Assembly (NCBI GenBank): GCA_017408205.1
Contig: JAFQVC010000115.1
Span: 1-22,632, forward strand
Length of the DNA: 22,632 bases
Source of the DNA: Clostridia bacterium
Lineage (GTDB): Bacteria > Bacillota > Clostridia > Monoglobales > Firm-18
Reading direction: 5' to 3'
The position numbers were made by a program, and so were the translations under genes. Under the pieces are notes generated by a model, which had not been told where the DNA came from, did not search any database, and was given only the letters and a program-made list of their open reading frames with translations. Below are positions 1 through 7,678 of this stretch, piece after piece (the stretch's first letter is position 1; each line of letters opens with the position of its first letter).

Positions 1-2698
1 CAGACTGGAAAATGGTGTAAAACTATACAGTATTGACAAATATCTTCCTTTGATTTATGAAAAAACACCCTGTCTGCTTGATTATATTTCTAAAGACAGT
101 TTGGTATTTCTGGCTGAGCCAACAAAAATAGGAGATACTGCCAACACAGAGCAAATGCTGTTTTATGACAATATTACGTCATTTGTAGATAAAGGGATTA
201 TTCCGCAGTTTGATAACTACATGTGGAGAACGGATTTTGACGATTTGTTAGATGAGATTAAGGGCTATGATATTCTGGGACTTTTTGCAATTTCAAGAAA
301 TTGTCCTTACTATAAGCCTAAAAAACTTTTGACCTTAACCACAACGGCGCAAGCCTCTTTCCGTGGTAAAATCGAATTTTTTGTTGACACGGTTAAATCC
401 TATAAAAATCAGGGATATGCAACAACTGTCCTTGCAGGTAACGAGGCAAAAGCAAAAAATATAGTAACTTCATTAAACGATTTTGGCATTGACGCAATTT
501 ACAAAGAGGAAATCTTAACATCGCCTGAGGCAAGACAAATATTTGTAACTACAGGTGTAATCAGTAAAGGTTTTGAGTACCCGCTTATTAAGCAGGTAAT
601 TCTGTCGGACAGAGAATTCTTCGGTACAGACAGAAAGAAAAAGAAATATAAGACCAACCAGAATCAGGAAAGAATAAAGAGTTTTACAGACCTTTCTGTT
701 GGTGACTTTGTTGTTCACCAAAGTCACGGTATTGGCAGATTTGACGGCATTGTTAAAATGGAGGTTGACGGTGCCAAATCTGACTACTTAAAGGTATCCT
801 TTAAAGACGGCGATTGCCTTTATGTACCCACTAACCAGTTAAGTTTAATATACAAGTATATCGGCAAAGACGGAGCACATATAAAACTTAATAAATTGGG
901 AGGAAACGCCTGGGCACTTACCAAACAGAAAGTTAAGAAAAACTGTGAAGAAATGGCTTCTAAGTTAATTGAACTGTATGCCCAAAGACAAGAAATAGAG
1001 GGAATTCAGTTTTCAAAGAATACAGAATGGCATAAAGACTTTGCTGCAACTTTCCAGTACGAGGAAACTGACGACCAGATACGCGCTATTGAAGAAGTTG
1101 AACAGGATATGGAAAAATCACGTCCTATGGACAGACTTCTTTGTGGTGACGTTGGATACGGCAAGACTGAAATAGCCCTTCGCGCGGCGTTTAAAGCGGT
1201 TTCTGACGGCTATCAGGTGGCATATCTTGTACCAACGACAATTTTAGCAAGTCAGCATTACAATACTTTTTGTCAGCGAATGAAAGATTTTCCTGTCAAA
1301 GTTGAAATGTTATCAAGATTTCGTTCAAAAAAAGAGCAGCAACAAACTGTTAAAAATATTGAAAACGGTATGGTTGATATTGTTATCGGTACTCACAGAA
1401 TCATACAAAAAGACATAAAATTTAAAAAGTTAGGGCTTTTAATTATAGATGAGGAACAACGTTTCGGCGTGGCACACAAGGAAACATTAAAAGAACTTAA
1501 AAAGAATGTTGATGTATTAACTTTGTCTGCAACGCCAATTCCCAGAACACTTCATATGAGTATGGTTGGTATTCGTGATATGAGTGTACTTGAAAATCCG
1601 CCAAAGGACAGATATCCTGTTTCCACATATGTACTGGAATATAATTTTGATATTGTAAAAGATGCAATATTAAAGGAAATAGCACGTGGCGGACAGGTGT
1701 ATTATCTCCATAACAAGGTTGAATCAATAGAACTTATTGCAAACAAAATCCGCTCATTTGCCCCTGACATTAATGTTGCAGTTGCACACGGAAAAATGAC
1801 AGAAACACAACTTGAAAATATTATGCAGCAGGTACTTGAGCAGGAGGTTGACGTTTTAGTTTGCACTACAATCATTGAAACTGGACTTGATATACCAAAC
1901 GTTAACACCATTATTGTTGAAGACGCAGACAGAATGGGTCTATCCCAGTTATATCAATTAAGAGGCAGAGTAGGGCGTTCAAACAAACTTGCTTATGCAT
2001 ATCTTATGTATAAAAAAGGCGCACAACTGTCAGAGATTGCAGAAAAAAGATTAAGGGCAATAAGAGAGTTTACTGAATTTGGAAGCGGTTTTAAAATTGC
2101 TTTACGTGATTTGGAAATAAGAGGTGCAGGAAATGTTGTGGGTGCACAGCAACACGGACACATGGACGCTGTTGGTTACGATATGTACTGCAAACTTCTT
2201 GGAGAAGCGGTAAGAGAGGTTAAGGGCGAACAGGTAAGAGAGGAAATACAAACTACTGTATCTTTGTCTGTTGATGCTTATATCCCTGATAAATATATAA
2301 AGGGCGAGAACTACAGAATCGAAATATACAAACGTATTGCGGGAATTGTTAATCAGCAGGACTGTTATGACGTTTACGAAGAAATTGAAGACAGGTATGG
2401 TGAAGTACCGTTATCTGTTTCAAATCTTATTGACATTTCCTATATCAGAAGTATGGGAGCAGTTCTTGGTATTACCGATATTACCCAAAAAGACGACAAG
2501 GTAGTTTTAGTATTTGACAAAGAATACGGCAACGATTTTGAAAATATAGGTAAACTTTGCGAGAATTTTGGAAGAGCATTAATGTACTCTCCCGTTAACA
2601 GACCTTATCTAACATTAAAGGTTAAAAAGAACGAAATATTGTCAAATGTAAAAAGTTTGTTACAACTATATAAAGGGTTGAAAAAAATTGAAGAATAG
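1..2698 (+). CDS. mfd: Transcription-repair coupling factor Mfd, 3' part (5' end outside window)
   Basis: Mfd is the cytoplasmic ATP-driven translocase that removes RNA polymerase stalled at DNA lesions and recruits the UvrABC excision machinery. The reading frame (codons from base 2) is open to the left edge, so about 898 residues are visible and the N-terminal UvrB-like part is missing; full-length Mfd is about 1,100-1,180 residues. Visible in order: the RNA-polymerase-interacting domain (VHQSHGIGRF, about residues 227-290), Walker A GDVGYGKTE (about 383), the DEEQ Walker B box (about 483), the SATPIPRTLHMSM motif, ETGLDIPNVNT and the QLRGRVGRS motif VI, then the C-terminal TRCF domain ending near base 2695. 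All helicase motifs are intact. It heads a same-strand run of genes; in other Clostridia mfd is also followed by a PpiC foldase, as here four genes later. Identification is secure. Confidence 0.97.
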   Translation, partial: RLENGVKLYSIDKYLPLIYEKTPCLLDYISKDSLVFLAEPTKIGDTANTEQMLFYDNITSFVDKGIIPQFDNYMWRTDFDDLLDEIKGYDILGLFAISRNCPYYKPKKLLTLTTTAQASFRGKIEFFVDTVKSYKNQGYATTVLAGNEAKAKNIVTSLNDFGIDAIYKEEILTSPEARQIFVTTGVISKGFEYPLIKQVILSDREFFGTDRKKKKYKTNQNQERIKSFTDLSVGDFVVHQSHGIGRFDGIVKMEVDGAKSDYLKVSFKDGDCLYVPTNQLSLIYKYIGKDGAHIKLNKLGGNAWALTKQKVKKNCEEMASKLIELYAQRQEIEGIQFSKNTEWHKDFAATFQYEETDDQIRAIEEVEQDMEKSRPMDRLLCGDVGYGKTEIALRAAFKAVSDGYQVAYLVPTTILASQHYNTFCQRMKDFPVKVEMLSRFRSKKEQQQTVKNIENGMVDIVIGTHRIIQKDIKFKKLGLLIIDEEQRFGVAHKETLKELKKNVDVLTLSATPIPRTLHMSMVGIRDMSVLENPPKDRYPVSTYVLEYNFDIVKDAILKEIARGGQVYYLHNKVESIELIANKIRSFAPDINVAVAHGKMTETQLENIMQQVLEQEVDVLVCTTIIETGLDIPNVNTIIVEDADRMGLSQLYQLRGRVGRSNKLAYAYLMYKKGAQLSEIAEKRLRAIREFTEFGSGFKIALRDLEIRGAGNVVGAQQHGHMDAVGYDMYCKLLGEAVREVKGEQVREEIQTTVSLSVDAYIPDKYIKGENYRIEIYKRIAGIVNQQDCYDVYEEIEDRYGEVPLSVSNLIDISYIRSMGAVLGITDITQKDDKVVLVFDKEYGNDFENIGKLCENFGRALMYSPVNRPYLTLKVKKNEILSNVKSLLQLYKGLKKIEE

Positions 2699-2723
2699 TG
2701 TATAATGTTGGCAGGTGTTTATA

Positions 2724-3554
2724 GTGTTCGGATATATTACTGTTTGTAAAGACGAGTTAAAAATTAAAGATTATACCAGATACAGGGCATACTACTGCGG
2801 AGTGTGTCATACTTTAGGCAAACGGTACAACCACATTATGCGGCTTGGTCTTAGTTACGACCTTACATTTCTTGCACTTATTCTTGATTCGATGGTGTCG
2901 GAAAATACCGATACCCAAACTCGCGGTTGTTTGAAACATCTTGGTAAAAAGCATCCCGTAGTTGTTAACTGTGAGTCGTTAAAATATGCGTCAGACGTTA
3001 ATGTGCTTTTATCTTATCATAAAATCCTGGACGATATCAAAGATTCTTTTTCAATAAAGTCTATGTTTTTATATTTAATTCACGTATTACCTGCAAAAAA
3101 AGCAGGAAAAAGTCAGACATATCTAAATAAGTCGATAAAAGAGAATTTGAGGAAACTGTCGGAAATTGAGAAGTCAGGAACAGACGATATTGACAAGGCA
3201 TCCCATCACTTTGCACAGATTATGAAGGATATTTTTTACGGTAACGACGACCTCGAAAAATTAGGTTACGACCTCGGAAGATATATTTATTTAATTGATG
3301 CCGTTGATGATTTCGGCAAAGATATAAAAAGCAAAAATTACAATCCTCTGGTTGCAAAATTCGGGGATAATAAAAGTGAGGCGTTTGAGTTTGCAGAACA
3401 GTCCTTACTGTTTACACTATCTCAGGGGGCAAATTCTTACGAGAAACTTAACGTTTTGAATAACAAGGAAATACTTTATAATATTATATATCTTGGACTT
3501 AAACAAAGATTATATACAGTTTTGAAAGGGAATAAAAATGAGAAATCCTTATGA
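2724..3554 (+). CDS. DUF5685 family protein
   Basis: Protein of about 276 residues of the uncharacterised DUF5685 family. I recognise it from the opening [16 protein letters not shown], followed by [15 protein letters not shown] with a CGVC cysteine pair and a YDLTFLAL segment. No signal peptide or clear membrane segment is visible, so it is probably cytoplasmic. A second conserved-looking area, [18 protein letters not shown], lies near residues 185-205. The start is chosen at GTG 2724, because AGGTG at 2713-2717 lies 6 bases upstream and family members usually begin with MFGY; a GTG at 2715 is also in frame but overlaps that ribosome-binding site. The gene lies 25 bases after mfd, and its last 17 bases overlap the J-domain gene, which points to translational coupling. 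The acidic DAVDDFGKD and the cysteines could bind metal, but that is only inference. Molecular function is unknown. Confidence 0.8.
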   Translation: MFGYITVCKDELKIKDYTRYRAYYCGVCHTLGKRYNHIMRLGLSYDLTFLALILDSMVSENTDTQTRGCLKHLGKKHPVVVNCESLKYASDVNVLLSYHKILDDIKDSFSIKSMFLYLIHVLPAKKAGKSQTYLNKSIKENLRKLSEIEKSGTDDIDKASHHFAQIMKDIFYGNDDLEKLGYDLGRYIYLIDAVDDFGKDIKSKNYNPLVAKFGDNKSEAFEFAEQSLLFTLSQGANSYEKLNVLNNKEILYNIIYLGLKQRLYTVLKGNKNEKSL

Positions 3555-4101
3555 AGTATTAGGCGTAAGCGAAAACGCTACTGAAGAGCAAATTAAATCT
3601 GCATACAGAGAACTTGTTAAAAAGTATCATCCCGATGCTTATGCAAATAATCCGTTAGCGGATTTGGCAGCAGAAAAATTAAAGGAAATAAACGAGGCGT
3701 ACGACACTCTTGAAAAAAATGGTTTCAAGAAACATTCAAATACAAGTTCCGGCGATTATGCAACTGTTCGTGCGTATATAAATTCGGGTAATATTTTTCA
3801 GGCGGAAAAAATACTTAATGAGATTTCTGACAGAAATGCCGAATGGTATTATTTGATGGGTATTATCTCACTTAAAAAGGGATGGTATGACAACGGGCGA
3901 AGTTTCTTAAATACTGCTGTTAATATGGACCCTAATAATATGGAGTACAGAAATGCTCTTAATTCAATTATGAATCAGACAAATGCCTACAGAACATACG
4001 GCGGTGTTAGTAACGATTCTGCTTGTAACTGCTGCTCAAATTTAATTTGTGCTGACTGTTGCTGTGAAATGATGGGCGGAGATTTGATTTCTTGTTGTTA
4101 G
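3538..4101 (+). CDS. J-domain (DnaJ-like) protein with TPR-like middle and cysteine-rich tail
   Basis: Protein of 187 residues starting with a canonical J domain (about 1-60): NPYEVLGV, then the Hsp70-activating HPD at residues 31-33, then [10 protein letters not shown] domains stimulate the ATPase of DnaK. Residues about 80-145 have a tetratricopeptide-like pattern ([20 protein letters not shown], then [18 protein letters not shown]). The last 25 residues hold nine cysteines (163, 165, 166, 171, 174, 175, 176, 186, 187) in CNCC, CADCCC and GGDLISCC groups. It lacks the Gly/Phe region and CxxCxGxG zinc repeats of true DnaJ, so it is a specialised co-chaperone. The tail could bind metal or be redox-active or acylated; none of these is shown. 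It overlaps DUF5685 by 17 bases and lies 10 bases before a membrane protein gene, so the run is probably co-transcribed with the foldase further on. Confidence 0.88.
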   Translation: MRNPYEVLGVSENATEEQIKSAYRELVKKYHPDAYANNPLADLAAEKLKEINEAYDTLEKNGFKKHSNTSSGDYATVRAYINSGNIFQAEKILNEISDRNAEWYYLMGIISLKKGWYDNGRSFLNTAVNMDPNNMEYRNALNSIMNQTNAYRTYGGVSNDSACNCCSNLICADCCCEMMGGDLISCC

Positions 4102-4111
4102 GAGAGTTTTT

Positions 4112-4606
4112 ATGAAGTCACAAAAAATTGCAACAGGCGGTCTGTTATGTGCTTTATCCCTGTTGTTTTTGTACCTTTGCAATGTTGTTCCCAGCGGAAA
4201 AATTGCAATGATTTGTCTAAGTTCATTTTGTATCGGACTTTGTGTTGCTTTAATTAATATTAAGTTTTCTGTAATCGCTTATATTGCGGTGTCGGTACTT
4301 GGTTTGTTGATTATACCAAATAAAGTTGTTCCGCTATTGTTTGTTTTGTTTTTCGGTAATTATCCCGTAGTAAAGTTTTACCTTGAAAAAGTAAATAAAT
4401 CTTATGTTATGTGGTTAATTAAAATCATTGTTTTTAACATTTATGCCGTAATTACATACTTTGTAATTCGGTCATTTGTAAATGTTGAAATAAATTTTGC
4501 AGTACCTATAATTATATTGATTGCTGATTTTGCTTATATTATTTACGATTTTGCTTTCAGTATTTTTGTAACCAAAATTTTAGAAATAAGGAGAAAAGAA
4601 TTATGA
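4112..4606 (+). CDS. Small multi-pass integral membrane protein, uncharacterised
   Basis: Protein of 164 residues made almost entirely of hydrophobic stretches; I count about five membrane segments (near residues 7-25, 30-60, 65-82, 100-122, 128-155) with a short basic C-terminus RRKEL. The start has a GGAG ribosome-binding site 7 bases upstream. The opening KIATGGLLCALSLLFLYL resembles the first helix of small permease-like or ECF S-component-like proteins of Firmicutes, but I see no diagnostic ligand or ATPase-coupling motif, so I do not assign a transport role. Its stop overlaps the start of the foldase lipoprotein by 4 bases (ATGA), so the two are translationally coupled and it may help that lipoprotein at the membrane; this is inference from position only. 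Confidence 0.75.
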   Translation: MKSQKIATGGLLCALSLLFLYLCNVVPSGKIAMICLSSFCIGLCVALINIKFSVIAYIAVSVLGLLIIPNKVVPLLFVLFFGNYPVVKFYLEKVNKSYVMWLIKIIVFNIYAVITYFVIRSFVNVEINFAVPIIILIADFAYIIYDFAFSIFVTKILEIRRKEL

Positions 4607-5583
4607 AAAAAATTATTTGCAGTTTGCTTGCAGTACTGTTGCTTGTAACAATGCTGTCGGGATGTTCTTCCACTAAGGTGGGAAGTGTTAACGGGGTGTC
4701 TTTTGATGCTGACACATATAATTTCTATGTTACACAGATTGAAAAACAACTTGGTGTAAATACTTACGGTGAAGGTTGGGAAACAGTTGAACTTGAAGGA
4801 AAGAAACTCGTTGATATTGTAAGAGAAGAGGCAATTACCGAACTTGCAATTTCAATCATTGTTCGTCAAAAAGCAAAAGAAAACGGACTTGAAATTACAC
4901 AACTTGATAAAGACAAACTTGAATCACAGATTACGTCCATGAAAAACAGTATCGGTTCTGATGCGGATTACGAACTCTGGTTGCTTGAACAGGGACTTAC
5001 TGAGAAAGTTTACAGAGAATTTATTGAATATTCATTGCTTTCTTCAAAACTTGTAGAGAAATTAATTCCTGATGTTTCTGAAGAAGATTTGCTTAAATAC
5101 TACAACGAAAATGTTGCTCATGTTAAACATATTCTTGTTAAAACAGTTGACGATGATATGAATTCTGTATCCGGTGATGAATTTGCAAAGAAACAGGCAC
5201 TTGCTTATGATTATTTAAAAAGAGCAAAAGCGGGTGAGGACTTTGACAAAATGGTAAATGATTTGTCAGAAGACCCGGGTTCACAATCTGAACCGGAAGG
5301 TTATTACTTAGGTAAAGGTTTTATTCTTGGTACTACAGGCGGAATGCTTACAGAATTTGAAACTGCATCACTTGCTCTTAAAGTTGGTGAAATCAGTGAC
5401 CCCGTTGAAACTATTTACGGTTATCATATTATAAAGAGATATGAAAATGACCGCGAGGCGTTTGATACACACTATGAACAACTTCAGGCAAATATCAAAT
5501 CTGTAAAATACTCTGCAATGTTAGACCAGTGGAGAAGCGAAGCAAAAGTAGAAATTAATGAAGATGTAATTGAATCATTATAA
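4603..5583 (+). CDS. PpiC-type peptidyl-prolyl isomerase lipoprotein (PrsA/SurA-like foldase)
   Basis: Extracytoplasmic foldase of 326 residues, expected to be anchored on the outer face of the membrane and to help secreted proteins fold by proline cis-trans isomerisation. The N-terminus is a lipoprotein signal: KK, a hydrophobic core, and lipobox LSGC with Cys21 as the modified residue. Residues about 30-165 form a SurA-N-like helical region. A parvulin (rotamase) domain follows at about 172-280, starting VKHILVKTV and ending with the typical YGYHIIKRYE; FETASLALKVGEISDPVET is the conserved centre. Length matches PrsA-type proteins. It overlaps the preceding membrane-protein gene by 4 bases and is the last gene before a strong terminator, so it closes the mfd-linked gene run. 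Calling it PrsA proper would need comparison of its secretion targets. Confidence 0.93.
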   Translation: MKKIICSLLAVLLLVTMLSGCSSTKVGSVNGVSFDADTYNFYVTQIEKQLGVNTYGEGWETVELEGKKLVDIVREEAITELAISIIVRQKAKENGLEITQLDKDKLESQITSMKNSIGSDADYELWLLEQGLTEKVYREFIEYSLLSSKLVEKLIPDVSEEDLLKYYNENVAHVKHILVKTVDDDMNSVSGDEFAKKQALAYDYLKRAKAGEDFDKMVNDLSEDPGSQSEPEGYYLGKGFILGTTGGMLTEFETASLALKVGEISDPVETIYGYHIIKRYENDREAFDTHYEQLQANIKSVKYSAMLDQWRSEAKVEINEDVIESL

Positions 5584-5599
5584 TATTAAATAATTATTT

Positions 5600-5643
5600 C
5601 GGCAGTGTACGACTAAAAGATGTCGCGCACTGTCGTTTTTTTT
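5600..5643 (+). terminator. Rho-independent terminator after the foldase gene
   Basis: A 14-base stem with one mismatch and two G-U pairs (5600-5613 with 5622-5635), an 8-base loop, and a run of eight T from 5636. It separates the mfd-foldase run from the phage-like block that starts 31 bases later. Confidence 0.88.
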
Positions 5644-5674
5644 ATGCTAAATTAAGAAAAAAGGAGGTGAAATA

Positions 5675-5953
5675 ATGTGCGAAAAGATAGTTTATGTTTC
5701 AACAAACAATAAAATTTCGAAGAAAGCAGGAAGCATAGTTAAGATACTTTCGTCAAGGTATGATGACTGTTGTATATTAAGTCCGTTCTTATGTTTTCCC
5801 CATCTTCGTACTGAAGAATTTCTTGATAATTGTTTAACTCTTCTTGATATGTGTGATGAAATGTGGGTTATAGACGATTGCGGGAATTCATTCAGCTTTG
5901 AAGTGGAATTTTGTAATAAGCACAAAATTCCCATTAAAATAATCAGGAGGTAA
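5675..5953 (+). CDS. Small DUF4406/DUF7768-like protein of the phage block
   Basis: Protein of 92 residues with a Rossmann-like pattern: an N-terminal strand KIVYVSTN, then ILSPFLCFPHL, a helix LDNCLTLLDMCDEMWVIDD and a final strand IPIKIIRR. This order resembles small DUF4406/DUF7768 proteins, relatives of nucleoside 2-deoxyribosyltransferases that are common in Firmicute phages, where the motif is typically xxPHLxFPQF...CDELWVFG. The glycine-rich end of that last motif is changed here to VIDDCG, so enzymatic activity is doubtful. It has a very strong AGGAGGTG site 6 bases before its ATG, and its stop overlaps the ribosome-binding site of the next gene. It is the first gene of the packaging block; no clear promoter was found between it and the terminator upstream. 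Family assignment is moderate and function is unknown. Confidence 0.55.
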   Translation: MCEKIVYVSTNNKISKKAGSIVKILSSRYDDCCILSPFLCFPHLRTEEFLDNCLTLLDMCDEMWVIDDCGNSFSFEVEFCNKHKIPIKIIRR

Positions 5954-5957
5954 TAAT

Positions 5958-6173
5958 TTGGCAAAAACTTGGAGTAAAAACAAAGCGATTGATGATTTGA
6001 TTAACATCAAAAACGCGGCTATTGAATCTTTAACCGAAGGTACTTCGTCAATTGACCAGAAAGCTGCAACTGCGGCATTAAACAGTATCAAAGAGTTAAA
6101 TTCAATTTGTGGTTACAACAAAGCAGAGACCGACTCTAAAATGGACAGGGTTGTGATTAAGGATGACATCTGA
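5958..6173 (+). CDS. Short terminase small-subunit-like protein
   Basis: Protein of 71 residues, mostly helical and charged, starting at TTG 5958 with AGGAGG at 5945-5950 placed 7 bases upstream. TerS proteins recognise phage DNA and load it onto the large terminase. The call rests mainly on position: it sits directly before, and overlaps by 11 bases, a clear large terminase. The segment QKAATAALNSIKELNSICGYNK resembles the C-terminal helix of small terminase-like proteins, which often end with a phrase such as MCGYN. It is much shorter than the usual 130-180 residues and I see no helix-turn-helix, so either the DNA-binding part has been lost or this is a separate minimal family. Confidence in the gene is high and in the function moderate. 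Confidence 0.6.
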   Translation: MAKTWSKNKAIDDLINIKNAAIESLTEGTSSIDQKAATAALNSIKELNSICGYNKAETDSKMDRVVIKDDI

Positions 6174-7473
6174 TGTAAGTTTAAGAAGCATTATCGCTCC
6201 CCAGTTTTACGACGTGCACAGAGATATTTCCAAGGACAAACATACTCATTACTTTTTAAAAGGCGGACGAGGTAGTACAAAATCAAGTTTTGTGAGTATT
6301 GAAATAATTCTTGGAATTATGAAATATCAGGACGTTGGCGGGATATGTTTCAGGAAAATCGGTGCAGACTTAAAGGACAGTGTCTTTAATCAGTTGCTGT
6401 GGGCGATTGATATACTTAAAGTTACCGATTACTGGTCGGTGAGTTTATCACCGTTAAAACTTACGTATCTGCCTACAAATCAGCACATAATGTTTCGCGG
6501 TGTCGATGACCCGAGTAAATCAAAATCCATTAAATTAAAAAAGGGTTATTTTAAATTTATATGGTTTGAAGAGGCGGACCAGTTTTGCGGTATGCCTGAA
6601 ATAAGAAAAATTCTTCAGTCAATTATGCGTGGCGGAAGCGGTCAGAAGGTGTTTTATACCTATAACCCGCCCCGAAGCCAGACTAACTGGATTAATGTAG
6701 AAAGTCTGATTGAAAGAAAAGACCGTCTTATTCATAAAAGCAACTATCTTGATGTGCCCAAAGACTGGCTTGGTACTCAGTTTATAGAAGAGGCAAGGTA
6801 CTTAAAGGAAACTAACGAGGAAAGTTACAATCACGAATACTTGGGTGAAGTTGTGGGCACAGGTGGAGAAGTGTTTAAAAATGTGGTTATAAGAGAAATT
6901 ACAGATGAAGAAATCAGTAATTTTGATAAGGTTTACAGAGGTCTTGATTTTGGTTTCAGCGCTGATCCTTGTGCTTATGTGTGTTGCTATCTTCACAACG
7001 GTAAACTGTATATTTTTAATGAATATTACAAGGTTGGTGCGGGGTTTGATACTTTGTCCAATGTAATAAAAGGTGAAAACGTATATAACGAGGTTGTGTA
7101 TGCCGACAGTGCAGAACCGAGAAGTATTTACGAATTATCACGAAGGAAAATCAGGGTTTTGCCTGCAGTTAAAGGCGCGGGAAGCGTTAATTACGGAATT
7201 ACAAAATTAAGAGATTTAAAAGAAATTGTAATTGACCCCAAAAGGTGCCCGAACGCCGCAAAGGAATTTGTTTTATATGAGTTGGAACGGGACTTGTATG
7301 GCGGGCTTAAGGCAGAGTATCCTGACAAAAACAATCACACAATTGATGCGGTAAGATATGCTTTATGTAATCACAGTTCTTTTATAAGAACAGAAAAACA
7401 GAAAAGGAAACACGATTTTGAGTTTTTTAACAGAAAATCAGCAGATGATTATTCTGACTATTTAGGATTTTGA
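6163..7473 (+). CDS. terL: Phage terminase large subunit, PBSX/Terminase_3 type
   Basis: Phage DNA-packaging motor of 436 residues, with an N-terminal ATPase and a C-terminal RNase H-like nuclease. Visible: Walker A-type loop LKGGRGSTKSS (residues 32-42), a variant seen in this terminase family; Walker B FIWFEEADQF (about 131-140) with the catalytic Glu pair; coupling-type motif VFYTYNPPRSQTNW; nuclease motif GLDFGFSADP (about 259), acidic YADSAEPRSI (about 313) and HTIDAVRYAL (about 392). All three nuclease acidic positions are present and the length is normal, so the protein appears intact. Its start overlaps the TerS-like gene by 11 bases. It normally works with a portal, which is encoded two genes downstream, and a procapsid, which is not encoded here. 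Codon use and base composition look like the surrounding chromosome. Confidence 0.93.
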   Translation: MTSDVSLRSIIAPQFYDVHRDISKDKHTHYFLKGGRGSTKSSFVSIEIILGIMKYQDVGGICFRKIGADLKDSVFNQLLWAIDILKVTDYWSVSLSPLKLTYLPTNQHIMFRGVDDPSKSKSIKLKKGYFKFIWFEEADQFCGMPEIRKILQSIMRGGSGQKVFYTYNPPRSQTNWINVESLIERKDRLIHKSNYLDVPKDWLGTQFIEEARYLKETNEESYNHEYLGEVVGTGGEVFKNVVIREITDEEISNFDKVYRGLDFGFSADPCAYVCCYLHNGKLYIFNEYYKVGAGFDTLSNVIKGENVYNEVVYADSAEPRSIYELSRRKIRVLPAVKGAGSVNYGITKLRDLKEIVIDPKRCPNAAKEFVLYELERDLYGGLKAEYPDKNNHTIDAVRYALCNHSSFIRTEKQKRKHDFEFFNRKSADDYSDYLGF

Positions 7474-7486
7474 AAGGAGTATTAAA

Positions 7487-7678
7487 ATGCTGTATGCAAT
7501 TATTTCAATTGTTTTAACGGTAATTGTTTATCGGCTGGGTGTTATGGATGGTCAAAAAATCAATAAAGGTAAAAACATTTCCTTAATACCCTTAGAAAAA
7601 AAGAAAGAAATTGAAATTGACAGATTTCAAAAAGGTATAAAAAACATTTTAAATTACAATACGGAGGTGAATAATTAA
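7487..7678 (+). CDS. Small one-TM protein between terminase and portal
   Basis: Protein of 63 residues with one N-terminal hydrophobic segment (LYAIISIVLTVIVYRLGVM) followed by a charged, lysine-rich tail, probably in the cytoplasm. It has an AAAGGAG site 8 bases before the ATG and its stop shares one base with the portal start, so it is embedded in the block and likely translated with it. I do not recognise a family. A membrane-anchored small protein placed between TerL and portal is not a standard head-assembly part. Confidence 0.6.
   Translation: MLYAIISIVLTVIVYRLGVMDGQKINKGKNISLIPLEKKKEIEIDRFQKGIKNILNYNTEVNN

Noticed and set aside
6163..7473. TerL Walker A loop GGRGSTKS read as an inactivating mutation
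   Set aside because: The GK of the classical P-loop is TK here, but this form occurs in the PBSX-type terminase family as I know it, and the other ATPase and nuclease residues are intact.
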